From contig NC_060893.1 of assembly GCF_014805685.1 (NCBI RefSeq), positions 18,664,025-18,728,024 of the forward strand: a stretch of DNA of 64,000 nt, written 5' to 3'. The stretch is from Silurus meridionalis. Taxonomy: Eukaryota; Chordata; Actinopteri; Siluriformes; Siluridae. Both the position numbers and the translations under genes were made by a program. The notes beneath the pieces were generated by a model. That model was not told the DNA's origin, did not search any database, and worked only from the letters and a program-made list of their open reading frames with translations. Below are positions 1 to 12,459 of this stretch, in pieces (positions within the stretch are counted from its first letter, which is position 1; each line of letters opens with the position of its first letter).

Positions 1-289
1 AATAAGCAGTAGTTAATTACTATGCACTGTTATAGGAAAAATAAATATCTGTACTTGAGGGATAGAAATGAACCCCTACCATGTCATTCCTGAATATGAA
101 ACTTTATATATTTTTAAATATCATGTTTTACTTTTAATAATGTTTTTTTATTGTGTTTTGGCACTCTAGTTTTTCAAATAGTAATAACATACATAATAAA
201 TAGTTATAAACTTATTATAAACATGCTTTTAAGAGCTTTGCGACATCACAGCTGTCAGGATTATGGCCCTGAACTATATTCAGTAGAAG

Positions 290-412
290 TAGCTCAGATG
301 TGGGACTTCGGAAGGGCCCTTGAGTAAGGCCCTTAAACCTCAACTTCTCCATTGTGTAAGTGATAGAAATGTAAATTGCTCCGGATAAGGCCATCTGTCA
401 AATGCTGCAAAA
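290..412 (+). repeat. tRNA-derived SINE fragment
   Basis: The body GGGCCCTTGAGTAAGGCCCT and a tail of the type GGATAAGGCCATCTGTCAAA match the copy at 21735-21932. The tRNA-like head is mostly lost. Confidence 0.65.
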
Positions 413-903
413 GTATATTAGTAATATATGACCAATTTATGTGAGAGTGCTGATCGGAAACATTTCACATTCAGTGCCATATTTCTGCCAATGGCATTGT
501 ATCAAATGGGCAGAAGCATTCTTCAAAGTCGCAATGATTTTAGGTAATGCAGATGAAACGAGTAAAAGAAATCCAGAAACATATTTTGTTGTTTTTATTT
601 TTATTGCATCTATTTGAGTTTATTTATATTTGTACATGAGAAGGCGTTATATATTTGAATATCGCCTCTCTGCCTGCAGTGCATTAATTAGTTACCGTCC
701 TGGTTAAACATTACCATTTAGACTGAATATCATTGATGTGTTTTGAAGTAGAAACACAGACCCAGCTTCTTTGTAGTGATTTTATGTGCATCATAAAGAG
801 AGCTTTTTCATCTCAGCAAGGTGTTTATGCAGCTCTGTGTTTGAATGTGTTTGAGGCATTAAGAGCAGCTTGCGTGCATGAGGATGCCGAAAGAATAAAA
901 GAG

Positions 904-942
904 ATGTGGAGGTGGAGGTGGAGGTGGAGGTGGAGTTGGAGG
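904..942 (+). repeat. (GGTGGA)n hexanucleotide repeat
   Basis: About six copies of the hexamer, one with a G-to-T change. The G-run spacing could allow G-quadruplex formation on the + strand. Confidence 0.9.
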
Positions 943-1148
943 GCCGTGAATAAGAACAAATACGTTGTGATTTATATCACGAATGTCTGAGCTCAATCTC
1001 TCTGCCAAATGCATCTCATCAGCCTTTTAACTGATTCCTCTGAATGCTCGCATATGGGAACTAAATTAGGCCCAGAGATAAACTCGTGGTCTAATGGGTC
1101 TGCAATATGATCTGGAGCTGAGTCAGAGAGAGACAAAGAGTCAGCAAA

Positions 1149-1154
<6 letters not shown>

Positions 1155-1216
<62 letters not shown>
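1155..1216. repeat. (AG)n microsatellite
   Basis: About 31 uninterrupted AG units. Confidence 0.97.
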
Positions 1217-1218
<2 letters not shown>

Positions 1219-2404
1219 CATCATAATACACAAAGTTAATGTAATCAATTATTGGACTTTCAAATATTGCAGCAGTCTCTTGATTCTATAAATGCACTTT
1301 CAACATACACACCCAGGAAGCTCCCCTAAATATTTGCTGAATGACAGCATGTTTAGATAATCCGTATATTTGCAGTATGAAAGCATATTTCAGATTACTC
1401 ATATATTACCCAAGTTCTAGTTTTTACTGTACCTGGGGGGATACAATACCCTCCATATTCAATAAAACAGTAAATGAAACAATATTAGAAGCTATAACGT
1501 GATGCATAGCAGTCAGCGAAAAAATGCACAGCTGTCAGCATATGGTGCAGAAAGACTCTGTTATCAGTATGAGATGTATGTGAATGGTTTTTGGAAAAGA
1601 CGCACTTGGGGTGGGGAGGGGATGAAAGGACTCTAGGAAGACTCTGCTGTACTCCAGTTATTCGCAGAAGCCTGAATTGTCAAGTTGTTCGATGCAGCAC
1701 TCATTTCCCCGCTGCAGAATGAAAGTTTTATGATCATTTTCGCTGGGCTTGGCTTGTGTCCTAGACTGGAAATCCCTTATGGGCTGCGTCAACTGCTTGG
1801 AAACAATGCGCAAAGCCCGAGTCCTTTTCCTGCAGACCGCTCCACTCAGTGAGTTTGAGAGCATTTGGCTTCACACGTATGTAGTGAGCGAGAGAGATAG
1901 TAAAAGATTGAAGGGAATGGAGGCTGATCTAATTTCTGCAAAGTGAAATTGCTCCACAGCTTCCTTTGCACTTGCTCTTATAGATTAGCCATTAGGAAGC
2001 TGATTCTACCTCTCCCTCTACTCTTTCTACTCTTTCCAGCCCTGGGCAATCACACAGCTGTCCTTCAGCTCATTATTGCACTCGGTATCAAGAGAGCACT
2101 GCCCCATCCAACACTCCAATGCTTTTTGATTGAACTTGGGTTATTATGAGCTCCGACAGGACAGCTGATAGATTGTGGGCCAAATCAGCAGATAATCTTC
2201 GAGGCCACAGCACTGTGTAACAGGACACAGACACGGTGTAATGGGAGACAAACCCAGAAACATGAAAAGGAGAAAACAAGAAATAAGAAACCCCTGGAGA
2301 GAGTGTATCAGATTTATTTTATTGAGCTTCTATCTAGGAGATAAGGTCTTTGTGTTCTTTAAAACTCAGTGAGGACTCATGAGGGGTGAACCAGAAAAGG
2401 GCAG

Positions 2405-2406
<2 letters not shown>

Positions 2407-2464
<58 letters not shown>

Positions 2465-2469
2465 ATATA

Positions 2470-2530
<61 letters not shown>
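2407..2530. repeat. (CA)n - (TA)n compound microsatellite
   Basis: About 28 CA units, a short spacer, then about 28 TA units. Both are nearly pure. Confidence 0.97.
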
Positions 2531-2533
<3 letters not shown>

Positions 2534-4269
2534 TGTTCACACACTTTTTTGTGCGTGTGCGTATGACGTCTGGATATGTTATGGCTTTAGAGCCATACTA
2601 CAAATCGAATCGTACTGTTATTAGAATGTGGTTTGTGCTTCGGCCATTTTCATATGGCTTCGTATCACAAGATACACCCTTAAAATGATTCCATTGGACA
2701 CCTTATTTTGTTTTGTGGTTCTGTGTGGCACAGCAAAACAAATAGCCCATTTTTAGTACGTTAGAAATGTTAGCCATCACAAGAGCCCATTTTCCCAATG
2801 TGTAAGTAATCCGAGGCATTGTAATAAGTCAGTAATAATTTTGTTTGCTTTCTCACACTGTAGGACAACCTAACAAAAACTAGGGGTCCCTAAACTATAG
2901 CCAGGAGGTCTGTAAAATGTTCTTAAATTGTTGGAAGTTGCAACCTACCATTATCAAATGTGCTATCATATTTCTCTTATAGCTCTCTAGTTATTAAACA
3001 CTGTCTGGATTTATTCCAGACCTCAAACACTCCCAAACAAGTAGCCTATAAATACCATCAACTTGAGTCTAATGTGTTCAGTGAGTGGAAAATCTCGGAA
3101 AAGAAATCTGTCTAGATCTAATAAGTAGACAAAATATTATTGTATGCATTAAAATAATGTTCAGGCAATAAAAGTGTACCGTCTCAATGGACGATGCTAC
3201 AACATAAGTAGGAAGCTGAAAGAGTACTACAGAATTCTGATGGTGACGTGACAATAATCTAATTTCTAAGAATGATTTAATGAACTTAATGGATCTGAAA
3301 TCTGATCGTGCGTAATGATCCTGTGCTTTATGCTGTCTGCTAGGAAACAAGAAAGCGCTGCCAAATATTTCAAAGATTCAATAATCCAACTGACTAAATG
3401 CTTATTGAATCCTTAATGTGTGTAACATGTCGGACTTTTGAGAATCATTATATCTTGCTGGGAAAATGTTTAATGGAAACCATAGGCTAAATCAGGCCAC
3501 AGAGTGAAGCAAAAATATATATTTTCTTCATCAGCATTGGGGCAAAAAGGCTTCGAAGTAAATTGAAGTCTAAATGAATGAATTTGGTGTTTTGTTATTA
3601 GGGATCGCTTCTCGTCTGTTTGTAGGTTAATTCCGCACTCATACACACCAGTCGAAAACAACACGAAAGGTGTCTGATGCGACCCCCTTAGCAGTGATGA
3701 GCTTCAGACCCTTTGAGATGGACCTAAGCTTTTATCCAGAAAACACAAAACAAAATCAATCCTATTAAAGTTCAAAGTGTGATTTAAACTTTGATTCCCC
3801 ACAATATAATGCCACTGATAAGGTCAGACGTGTAGTGCAACCTTTCAATGCTAAGTGATTGGTTTAACCGCCCTGTTTGCATGCTGATGTGTTTGGCTGA
3901 ATGTCAATGGTGTGGGTTTTATGAGATTTATTCGTCGGAGGATAAATGCTGAATTTTGAATGGTGCACCATAAAGGCAGAAACGAGCAGTAATGAAATGC
4001 ATCATCACCAGCTGGAATGTAAGTGTCTGCTAATGGTGTCATAAAACCTTTCAGTGTTTTGCCTGACCACGGTGACCTTTGTTATAGAGTTGCACACATC
4101 CGCTTATGAACGAGCCCTCTGCAAGACAACACTAAATCTGCACCTCATGGGCTTTGATTTGCTAATAATATCCATGCAGTAATTATAGACTTGATTGCTG
4201 ATATATCTCAAACCAACGTCTCTTTGATTGCTCCAGAGCGTTTTGTTTTTTTTTCTGTGTGCTTTCCAG

Positions 4270-4724
4270 GTGGACCATCAGCTTGGTCATCCTCTCACTG
4301 TGAGTGCTGTTGCAAGAGCCAGAAGAGTGAGCGAGAGGGTGAGAGTGGCACGTCCTTCAACGAACTATCCACTTCCTGTTCCGAGACCCAATCAGAGGCC
4401 AGTTCTCCACAGGAGACAGTGATCGCTCGTCCCATCTCCCAGCAACACCACCACATCCAGACCCTGGAGCGTACTGTAAAGAAAGGCCCGGCCCAAGCGA
4501 TGCAGACGGAGACGCGTCGGAGGACGGAGCTTTTGCGCACTCGCACCACAGGCCCCCGTGACCACATGACCCCATCCAAGAGGAAACCCACTAAGGAGAA
4601 GCTCACGCCAGAGCAAGAGCTGCAGAAATGCATCCAGGACTTTAGACGCATTCGGATTCCTGAACGTTTCCCGGACAGGAAGAACACGTGGCAGTCTGAT
4701 CTCTTGAGGAAGTATCACCTGTGA
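4270..4724 (+). CDS. kctd16: KCTD16 terminal coding exon (partial gene)
   Basis: This exon encodes about 151 residues and the stop codon of KCTD16. KCTD16 is a cytosolic BTB/T1-domain protein that forms oligomers on the GABA-B2 receptor tail and shapes G-protein signalling at the neuronal membrane. Visible landmarks match the human C-terminal region: a cysteine cluster SSHCECCCKSQ, the stretch SEASSPQET, a basic middle, and the end PERFPDRKNTWQSDLLRKYHL with KCIQDF just before it. The exon follows a pyrimidine-rich tract and an AG at 4268-4269. The first two bases complete a split codon. The BTB/T1 and H1 domains belong to an earlier exon, which must lie upstream of the window because human KCTD16 has the same long-intron layout. 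The frame is intact to TGA. I am confident of the family and of the paralog (16 rather than 8 or 12); the exact acceptor is inferred. Confidence 0.92.
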
Positions 4725-5380
4725 AGCATGAACGAAGGGAAAGAAAGAACGATGGTGAAAGGAGAATGAAGGAAACACAATCTACCTATCAGTGCTTAAG
4801 ATCTCACTTTGATTTGCACTTCACTTGAGCACAATTTCTCGCTCTAATCTTTGAGTAAGTCGCATAATGCACACAAAAGATGCAGTTAACCTTGGGCGAC
4901 TTGCACAGGTTCTGTTACAAAGCACAATTACTTGAGCTGCAAATCAATTTCACAGTGTCTAAATGAACCAGCCTTTTAAAGAACACCGTAGAATGGGTTG
5001 GACATGCATTAAATGAGCACAAATCGACATGTTAGCAGCGCACGCAGAGCACTGCACGAATCAGACACTTCTCTTGTAGTCTTGAGCACAGGATTTAACG
5101 CGTGAACACGGAGAAAGAAAAAATAATAATAAAAATAATTCGGTGTTAGACTTGTGGATGGATTGGATGTTTAAAACAAAGTTTTCCCCTTTTGAGAATT
5201 TATTTTGCTTATCACCAACATTCCCTGTTCCCAGTGCATGCTTTACAGGCATTACAATTGCAATATAGAGTAATTGCCTCACCTCCTATGGACTAGTGCT
5301 ATATATTATTATGCCCTGCATTATTCGCTGACGCTGACGTTTAGGGAAAAAATTAATAAATAAACCATCACATCTAAATG
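4725..5380 (+). other. KCTD16 3' untranslated region (probable)
   Basis: Sequence after the stop codon starts with a purine-rich stretch and carries no long frame. An AATAAA hexamer at 5355-5360 is the first good poly(A) signal candidate. The real 3' end could lie further downstream, because long 3' UTRs are common in neuronal genes. Confidence 0.4.
5355..5360 (+). promoter_or_regulatory. Candidate poly(A) signal of KCTD16
   Basis: AATAAA lies about 630 bases after the KCTD16 stop codon on the same strand. The hexamer is common in AT-rich DNA, so the assignment rests on position only. Confidence 0.3.
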
Positions 5381-6594
5381 AAAATGTATCTAAAACAATA
5401 GAGCAGCACAGATTTGCTAGATTGTTTTCTCGTCGTGAACATTTTTGTCCAGATTATTATTTGTATTGTATCTGATCTGGTTTTGCCTCGGGGGTATATG
5501 ACGAATCCCTTATTGTGAATGTGCAATGATTTATTAAATGAAGTGAGTTTAAATGCAATTGTTTTTATGTTGACTGGCTGTGTATCTCCATGATGTTCTA
5601 ATGTGCAACACAATATGATTTCACATTGCATTTAAAAACAGCACATCTTTCAATTCGATTCTAGGCGTAAACGAAACAAGCGACTAGACAATTTGGTTTA
5701 TTTTTATCGAGAAGGAAGAAATGCACTGGATTGGAAAACAACACCTAACCAAAAAATTGCAGTTTTTATATAATATACAATATAATATACAATATAATAT
5801 TCAGGTGATCAAGCTTTCTATCTCTCTCTCTTTCTCTCTTTCTTTCTCTCAATCTCGCTCTCTCTCTCTCTCTCTCTCTCTCAATTCTGACAGTATATGG
5901 ATCTGTTAAAAACCAGACTAAAGTTGATCTGCAGCTTTTTCTCTGCTTCATGGTTCTTCTGCAGGCTTGCAGAGCTGCAATTTGCAATACAGTTTTCTTC
6001 CACGGTTTTCAGCGCCTTAAGTTTTCAACGTGCCGGGTGATACATGCATTACAAACACTGTTTTTAGACATGACTATTTATATTCAGGAGATTCTGCAGT
6101 GTCGCCATATTTCAGCAGAAAGGGAGAGGCTTTTACTTTTCTACACCCAAAAGTGTGTCAGTCTGATGAATATGGATTTATACGTATGAGGCCTTTTTGA
6201 CCTAGAAATGACCTAAAAAATCTAGCCATAGAGGTATAAATAGACTTGTACGCTAACAACTCATCTTACATGCACGGTAAAAGTGTGGTAGGATTTATAT
6301 ACAGAATATATACTCTTTATTTCAGATACCCAGAACTGCAGCAGAGGTCGGACCAAAGGCAAACAGAGTGAACAGAGGGGAATTCATATTCATAGTAAAA
6401 TAAAAATGGTAATAAACAGATGGCCAAAACATGACTTGGGATAAGCAAACAGGCTAAAAAAGTCCCAGGCATATATATATACTGTATACATCAGTACAGT
6501 TTTACTGTTATCACCATTTTTATATTTGTGCTTAAACTTTACGTTGGTTAAAGGTTTGTATAGTAAAAAGCATACATCCTCTAAACTCTAAACT
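5381..6594. other. Intergenic DNA downstream of KCTD16
   Basis: There is no recognised gene. A short AT-rich tandem stretch (ATACAATATA type) lies at about 5768-5800 and a TC tract at 5817-5882. Confidence 0.6.
5817..5882. repeat. (TC)n imperfect microsatellite
   Basis: A CT-rich tract with a few interruptions and a pure core at the 3' end. Confidence 0.95.
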
Positions 6595-6700
6595 CCAGAG
6601 ATACTGTTTTGCATATTCTCCACATGTCTGTGTGGGTTTCAACCAGATTCCCCAAATTCCTCCAATTTAGTTCCAAAAACATGCTGTTTGAAACTGGAAT
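6595..6700 (+). repeat. V-SINE-like retroposon fragment
   Basis: It contains GCATATTCTCCACATGTCTG, then TGTGGGTTTC and CCAAAAACATGCTGTT, the ordered landmarks of a common fish SINE body. It is decayed and lacks both ends. Confidence 0.6.
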
Positions 6701-7790
6701 GCTCTTGAACAAATAGTCGGAAGTCCCATTCACTAACAGTATTCCAGAGATAAGATCCAAATTAATCTAAAGGTGATGAATGATTTCATGAATGAATGAA
6801 AAATCCTAAATATAGATTCTTGTTTATAACATTTTTTTATTTGAAAGCTTCATTTTAAAACATCTGTGTCCTGGGAATGTGTTAATTTCGTCGCTGTGTA
6901 CTTTAGTGCTGTAAATTGAAAAGTATTTCAGTTTTATTTACCTATTAAGCATCCCTTTGGCTTTTAGAAATGCCTTTTATGCATTGTTTTGCTTCTGCAA
7001 ATTGGGAGGTAAATCTTATGTGAATTGTGCAGTGAAAGATAGTTAGCAATGCCCAGTAAATATAAATAAATAAATCAATAATTTAGTCGGACTTCATGTT
7101 AGCAGTGTCACGATTCTATATAAACACCAGACACCTAGTTACCACCATTGCACAAAATCTACGATAAACATGGTGTAGATACTCAATATCTCCAGTAACT
7201 GTAATCACTAGTATATGTGGGTGATGAGCTTTATGAGTCTAAATCGTTCAATCAAAAACATGCAAACAAAAATACCAAGAAAGGCAATAAAATGCCTTTT
7301 TTTTTAAATGCTTAAACTGTCATTGTTTTCATACCGAGGCGACTAGTGGCATTTAATGCATGAGAACCTGTGTTGTGAGATTTTTCGAATGTAAAGCTAA
7401 TATGATTTTCAACATCATGTAAGACCAGCTTAAAAATGTGTAAAGCAACCTACAAAAGAAGACAAGATAAAAAAAGGGTGTAAACATTCTGCCTAATTAG
7501 TGTCATGAACAGGAAGCAGGAAGTAAACAGGCACCGTTTCAGATGTTAAAGAATAATTTATGAATTAAATACTTGAGCAGAGGATTCCTAACTTGAATAC
7601 TGATGCTGCACCTTCGAATTCACCTTCACGTTTATGCAAATTTCATTTCTGCCGCCATACGTTATATATTATGCATAGTGAATGTTTCAAACAGCATTAG
7701 AGGAATCCTCTGCCTTGATATCTTACTCCCACCATGCGTTCCTGTCTCATCCCATAAACCTGAATGACAGCCAAGTATCCCTGACATTTG

Positions 7791-9305
7791 CCCTCCACAA
7801 TTATTGGCACCCCTGTTTAAGATGTGTTAGGCTTCTTAATAATTAATTTTTTATTGCTGTAGCATAATCTCACACTAAAAATTTTAGAAGAATCGAACCT
7901 TTAACTAAAGTGAATAAAAAATAAAAAAATAAATAAAAATCCATGACTAAAAAATTATTGTTTTTCATAAAATCACCTGTTCCACAATTATTGGCACCCC
8001 CAACAATTCCTATAAAATAATTAACAAATGTTTTTATTTTTACTGTAGTTTTTAAAGTTGATCAGAGTATCTAGAACCTTCTAATTAATCATTCCTGAAT
8101 TGCTGTATCCCTGTGGTATAAATATGACATGACACAGAGGCTGAGGGAACACCCCAGTCAAGTAATGTAAATGTGTGTTGATCTTCATGTGTCAGGCAAC
8201 GGCTACAAGAAAATATCCACTTGCCCATTTCTACAGTCAAAGGAATCATTAGGAAGTTTAAAACAACTGGAACAGTGACAAACAAGGCTGGACGAGGACC
8301 CAAGTTTATCTTGCCATCACACACAGTGCGGAGGATGGTAAGAGAACTAAAAAAAATCTCCATAGCTCCCTATTAAAGAACTGCATCAAAGAGTGGCATC
8401 TTGGGGGTCAAAAAGTCTCCATAACAACCATCAGATGCTATCTACATGCCAACAAGCTGTTTGGGAGGCATGCAAAAAAGTATTTTCTCACCTACAATCG
8501 CAAACATAAACAGCTGGAGTTTTTTTAAGCTAAATTGGGACCGTGGGCTTTGGTCAGATGAGACTAAGATAGTGCTTTCTGGCAACAAACACTCTAAATG
8601 GGTCTGGTGTTAAACAAAAGATGAGTATGTGGAAAAGCACCTCATGCTAACTGTGAAGTATGGTCTCCATTTGTGATTCTGTCAGCCTGTTTCTCTTCCA
8701 AAGGCTCTGGGAACCTTGTTAGGGTGCATGGCATCATGGACTCTTTGAAATACCAGGACTTTTTAAATCTAAACCTTATGCCCTCTATCAGAAAGCTGAA
8801 GATGGGTCGTCATTGGGTCTTTCAGCAGGATAATGACCCAAAACACGTGGCGAAATCTATACTAAAATGGTCCAGCAGACACAAAATCAAGCTCTTTTTA
8901 TGGCCAGCTCAGTCCCCAGTCCACAACCCATTTAAAATCCTGTAGGGTGAGCTGTAGAGAAGAATGCATGACAGAGGACCCAGGATCTCTGGATGATCTA
9001 GAAAGATTGTGCAAAGAGGAATGGTCAAGATCCCTCTCTGTATTCTCCAATCTTGTGAAATGTTATAAGAGGAAAGTTATCTGCTGTATTGTTGACAAAA
9101 GGGAGTTGTACAAAGTATTAACATCAGGAGTGCCAATAATTGTTGGGTACATGATTTAATGTAACATTTCTTTAATGTGGGAATTGTACTTCAATTGAAG
9201 GATGGATTTAGCTCTTTTTTTGTTTGCATTGTGGTTCTATATTGTAAAAAAAAAAAAAAATTATAAAAACATGTCTTAACCAGGGGTGCCAATAGTTGTG
9301 GAGGG
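7791..9305 (+). mobile_element. Tc1-like DNA transposon, near full length, decayed
   Basis: The ends are inverted repeats: CCCTCCACAATTATTGGCAC at 7791 and its complement near 9286-9305. Each end has a second inner copy (7981-8004 and 9125-9147), giving the IR/DR arrangement of many fish Tc1 elements. The span of about 1.5 kb is close to the family's usual 1.6 kb. The transposase inside is broken. Confidence 0.9.
8200..9160 (+). pseudogene. Tc1-like transposase pseudogene
   Basis: Tc1 transposases cut and paste their element using an N-terminal paired-type helix-turn-helix DNA-binding region and a DDE catalytic core. Here TVKGIIRKFKTTGTVTNKAG near 8230 is the DNA-binding region. VFQQDNDPKHVAKS followed by LWPAQSPVHNPFKIL near 8815-8942 is the second half of the catalytic core. 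Stops and frameshifts interrupt it throughout, for example directly after FKIL. The motif that usually reads PDLNPIE has become PVHNPFK, so the catalytic glutamate is lost. The copy is dead. Confidence 0.88.
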
Positions 9306-9690
9306 TGCTATATGAATGGATTGATGCAAAGAGCATAAATCAACTTTGGAGTTTGGTCTTGTGAACTGGCTGCTAATCTGTGGACAGCATCAATGGCACA
9401 TGATCTGTTCAGTCAAGAATGAATTGCCAGTGACTCTGCTCCTAATTTCAGTGTGCAGAGCACAGTGATGAAGCAGAGCTGATACCAGAGTCTCAAATTG
9501 CCTGCTGAAATTGAGGCTTTCAAACGAAAACTCCTAAGTCTTTTTTTTTTTCAATCTAATACCCAATTTACTGCCTCAGACAGATTTGTGGTTCACAGAT
9601 ACTCAGCTTTAGAATTACTGACACCCATTGCTATAGGGTCTGAAAATTGGCTTTTTGCTTAATTAGCTTAATACATAAAAAATTGACATT

Positions 9691-9797
<107 letters not shown>

Positions 9798-9984
9798 GTC
9801 ATAATAATAATGGTACTAATGTAAACAGGAAAAGGAAAAAAATGCAAATACAGACATAGAAAAGTATGAGAGCTGCATAATTTAGGGCCAGCCACAATAA
9901 AAACACTAATGATTGAGTAGAGAAAAGGGACAGGAAGTAGACAAGTGTCTAAAGATCTGAAAGTCTGTGCAAAGATCTGAGAGC

Positions 9985-10620
9985 AGTTTGTGTGACCTTC
10001 TCTTGCCAGCTTAACAGCACTGAGTCTTCTCCTGTAAGGCTTGATGAGATTGGAGACTACAGAGCAAAGGTCCTTAAATCCCTCTTGTGGACTCTACAGC
10101 TTTACAGCTTATACAGGATTTCAGTGGGGTGTAGGTCAGGGGGATGGGATGGCTGTCTGAAATGCTTGGTCTTGTAACTATTGTTGGTGGGATATGGATG
10201 TAGATTTGGGATCACTGTCATACTGGAAGATAAGAATTTAAGTTCTTGTCAGAGGCAACCTGATTTTCAGCGCATATCTCCTGATATTTCATATTTCCGG
10301 GGCTTGAACCCCTGACCTTCCGATTAGTAACCCAGCACCTTAACTACTAAACTACCACTATCCCACCTTAACCACTTAGCTACCACTCCCCCCCTGGTGT
10401 CCATGAAGCGATGTAACTACTTGCCTAGAACAAAACATACCCATCATCACCAAAAAACAGTATACCCATTATTGGTCAAAAAGCTCTATTTTGATCTCAT
10501 CTGACTATACATTTTCTAGGTGTTCCTAGTAAATGCCAGTTGCTTACACTTGTTTTTTTTTGATAAAGAAAAGGCTTTCTTTTGGCAAACCTTAGAAGAA
10601 ATAGAGATTTAATGAATGTG
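9985..10620 (-). mobile_element. Tc1-like remnant with nested SINE
   Basis: Read on the minus strand it has landmarks of a third Tc1 lineage. On the + strand these appear as GGATTTCAGTGGGGTGTAGG, TCACTGTCATACTGGAAG and AAAAGCTCTATTTTGATCTC, corresponding to the DLNP, second-aspartate and first-aspartate regions. Terminal repeats are not clear. A SINE at 10297-10390 splits the core. Confidence 0.65.
10297..10390 (-). repeat. tRNA-derived SINE head, minus orientation
   Basis: GGGCTTGAACCCCTGACCTT is the complement of a Pol III B-box region. It is followed by GATTAGTAACCCAGCACCTT, typical of the tRNA-like head. Confidence 0.6.
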
Positions 10621-11446
10621 GCTGAACTTGGAGACTTGTGATTTGGAGACACGATGACGTTAACATATTACTCTCTTTTGCACCATCCTTCTCTCTCTTT
10701 CCATTCTCCAGAGTCTATGAATTGAATACCATTTTGCAGCGAATAAATAAAGTCAAAGATATAATATGGAAACAATTCTATAAAAGTTCTGCGCCTCCTT
10801 TGGTTATGCTTCAGGCTGCCGAGAGTTAGTGTTCACAGAAAGGCTTCCTTAATCATGCACTTGTCAAAACCCATATATCGCATGGGTGACAAGTTCTATG
10901 CTAGTCGAAGAGAAGAGGGAACAGGTTATGCAAGATATTAATTTTAGCTGTAGCTATGTCACTGCACCCTGGCTTTGAGAAGATCCTTACCTATTGCAGT
11001 TCCTTCTTCACAATAGGACATTATTAGGTTTGGGGTAGACAAACTTCTATTAATAGGAGATGTGGGAGTTTAAAAAAAAAATGTAAGACTTGTGATTGCC
11101 ACTGAATGTTCAGTCTGCCTTTTCAGTTTAATTTAAGAAAGCAGTATTTGTACCGCCTTTGCTGAAGTTCTTGCTGGTGGTCATGGTTCAGCATTTTTCA
11201 GAAGTTTTTTTTTTTATTCTCGGATGAACGAAAACAGCAGCCAATTAGAGTCTTTCTGCCAGCTTATGTTTCTTTTGGGTGTCCCTGAAACCCCCTGGTC
11301 TGTCTGTCTTTTTTCTCTTTTCATTGCTCTTGTCAAGTGTTTCAGAGAGACTGGAAGACAAAAGAAGTTGAGAAAAAAGTGAAAAAAACCTGTGGTAAAG
11401 TGAAAAAGTTTGCAGGATGACACCAATTTGAATGTGTCTGAATTAG

Positions 11447-11448
11447 AA

Positions 11449-11510
<62 letters not shown>

Positions 11511-11528
11511 AGAGAGAAAGAGAGAGAC
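11447..11528. repeat. (AG)n imperfect microsatellite
   Basis: An AG tract with several AAAG interruptions. Confidence 0.95.
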
Positions 11529-11897
11529 AGAAGACAGAGTGCATATGTATGCACATGTGTGACTAAAATAGAGGAGGCGGCTTCAATAAATGGGCGGGTC
11601 AAAGGTGTATCTGGCTCCATATCTGTGATGCTGACAGTAGCAGATCTTGTGGTACTTGCACCGTGCTGACACTCGATTTTCTCCTCTGACAGCAATAAGC
11701 TTCCAGCACCAGTGAGAGAGCGAGAACACTCACATACACACAGACATATATACACACACACTTTTCCCTCCCCCACGGTAAGCAGTGAACTCCAGCAATC
11801 TTTCTACTGTATGTGGCTCACCTTTTCTCTTAGCTCAGCAGTAGCAGTCGCCTCCTGGTCTTCTCTCCTGAGAGCCCTCACACTGCAGAATACAGCG

Positions 11898-11913
11898 ATG
11901 CCAAAACCTGCAG
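11898..11913 (+). other. Possible short first coding exon (weak)
   Basis: An ATG is followed by four codons (MPKPA) and a strong donor CAG/GTAAGC. The DNA just upstream is less AT-rich and could be a 5' leader. If spliced to 16912-16936 the frame stays open. No homolog is recognised and such sites arise often by chance. Confidence 0.18.
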
Positions 11914-12459
11914 GTAAGCAGCCATTAAAGGAATACTCCAGAGTTTTTATCATTTTTTGATCTAATCTCTACGAATTACATCTATAGCAAAAGGGCAATT
12001 ACTGTGCCCAAGATTTTCGACATATTTCCCTGTTTCAAGGGAAAATAGAAACAAAAAAAACATTCACAAAGGAGTCACTTATAATGTAAGGCCAGTTGTT
12101 GAAATAACATACGAATATATAATGCAAACATTACAATCTGAAAAAGGTATTGGGACCTTTATATTTAGCTTTAACAAAAAAATAAGTGGTGCAGAGAAAA
12201 ACAAGGACAAGAATAGTTGATGGTAACTAAGATTTCTGTTCAGCAGGTCTACTGCAAAGATAAAGAAGTGATTACATTTTAATAGAAATGTAATTGAGTA
12301 TGAGTGCAAGTTTTTACTTCCTTTTAAATTGAGTTAAATTTTATTTAAATATAAAAAACATAAATGAATGACAACTAAAGCAACTTCCACTTCGTATTTA
12401 TTCACTATTCAAAATCTAATAATACAGTAATTGAATAGTATTTACACAAATGGATGCAT

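Larger units (their letters stand above)
413..4269 (+). other. KCTD16 intron, 3' part
   Basis: No coding sequence is recognised here. The stretch is AT-rich intron ending in the acceptor at 4268-4269. It holds microsatellites at 904-942, 1155-1216, 2407-2463 and 2475-2530. Open frames across the CA/TA tracts are products of the repeat itself. Confidence 0.7.
10621..12459. other. Intergenic DNA
   Basis: A GA tract lies at 11447-11528 and a possible short exon at 11898-11913. Otherwise I see nothing I can name. Confidence 0.5.

Noticed and set aside
2334..2688. Proteins made of YI or TH repeats
   Set aside because: They are translations of the TA and CA microsatellites; the same applies at 18443-18778 and 56400-56745.
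4295..4778. Open frames on the minus strand opposite the KCTD16 exon
   Set aside because: They are antisense shadows of a strongly identified exon.
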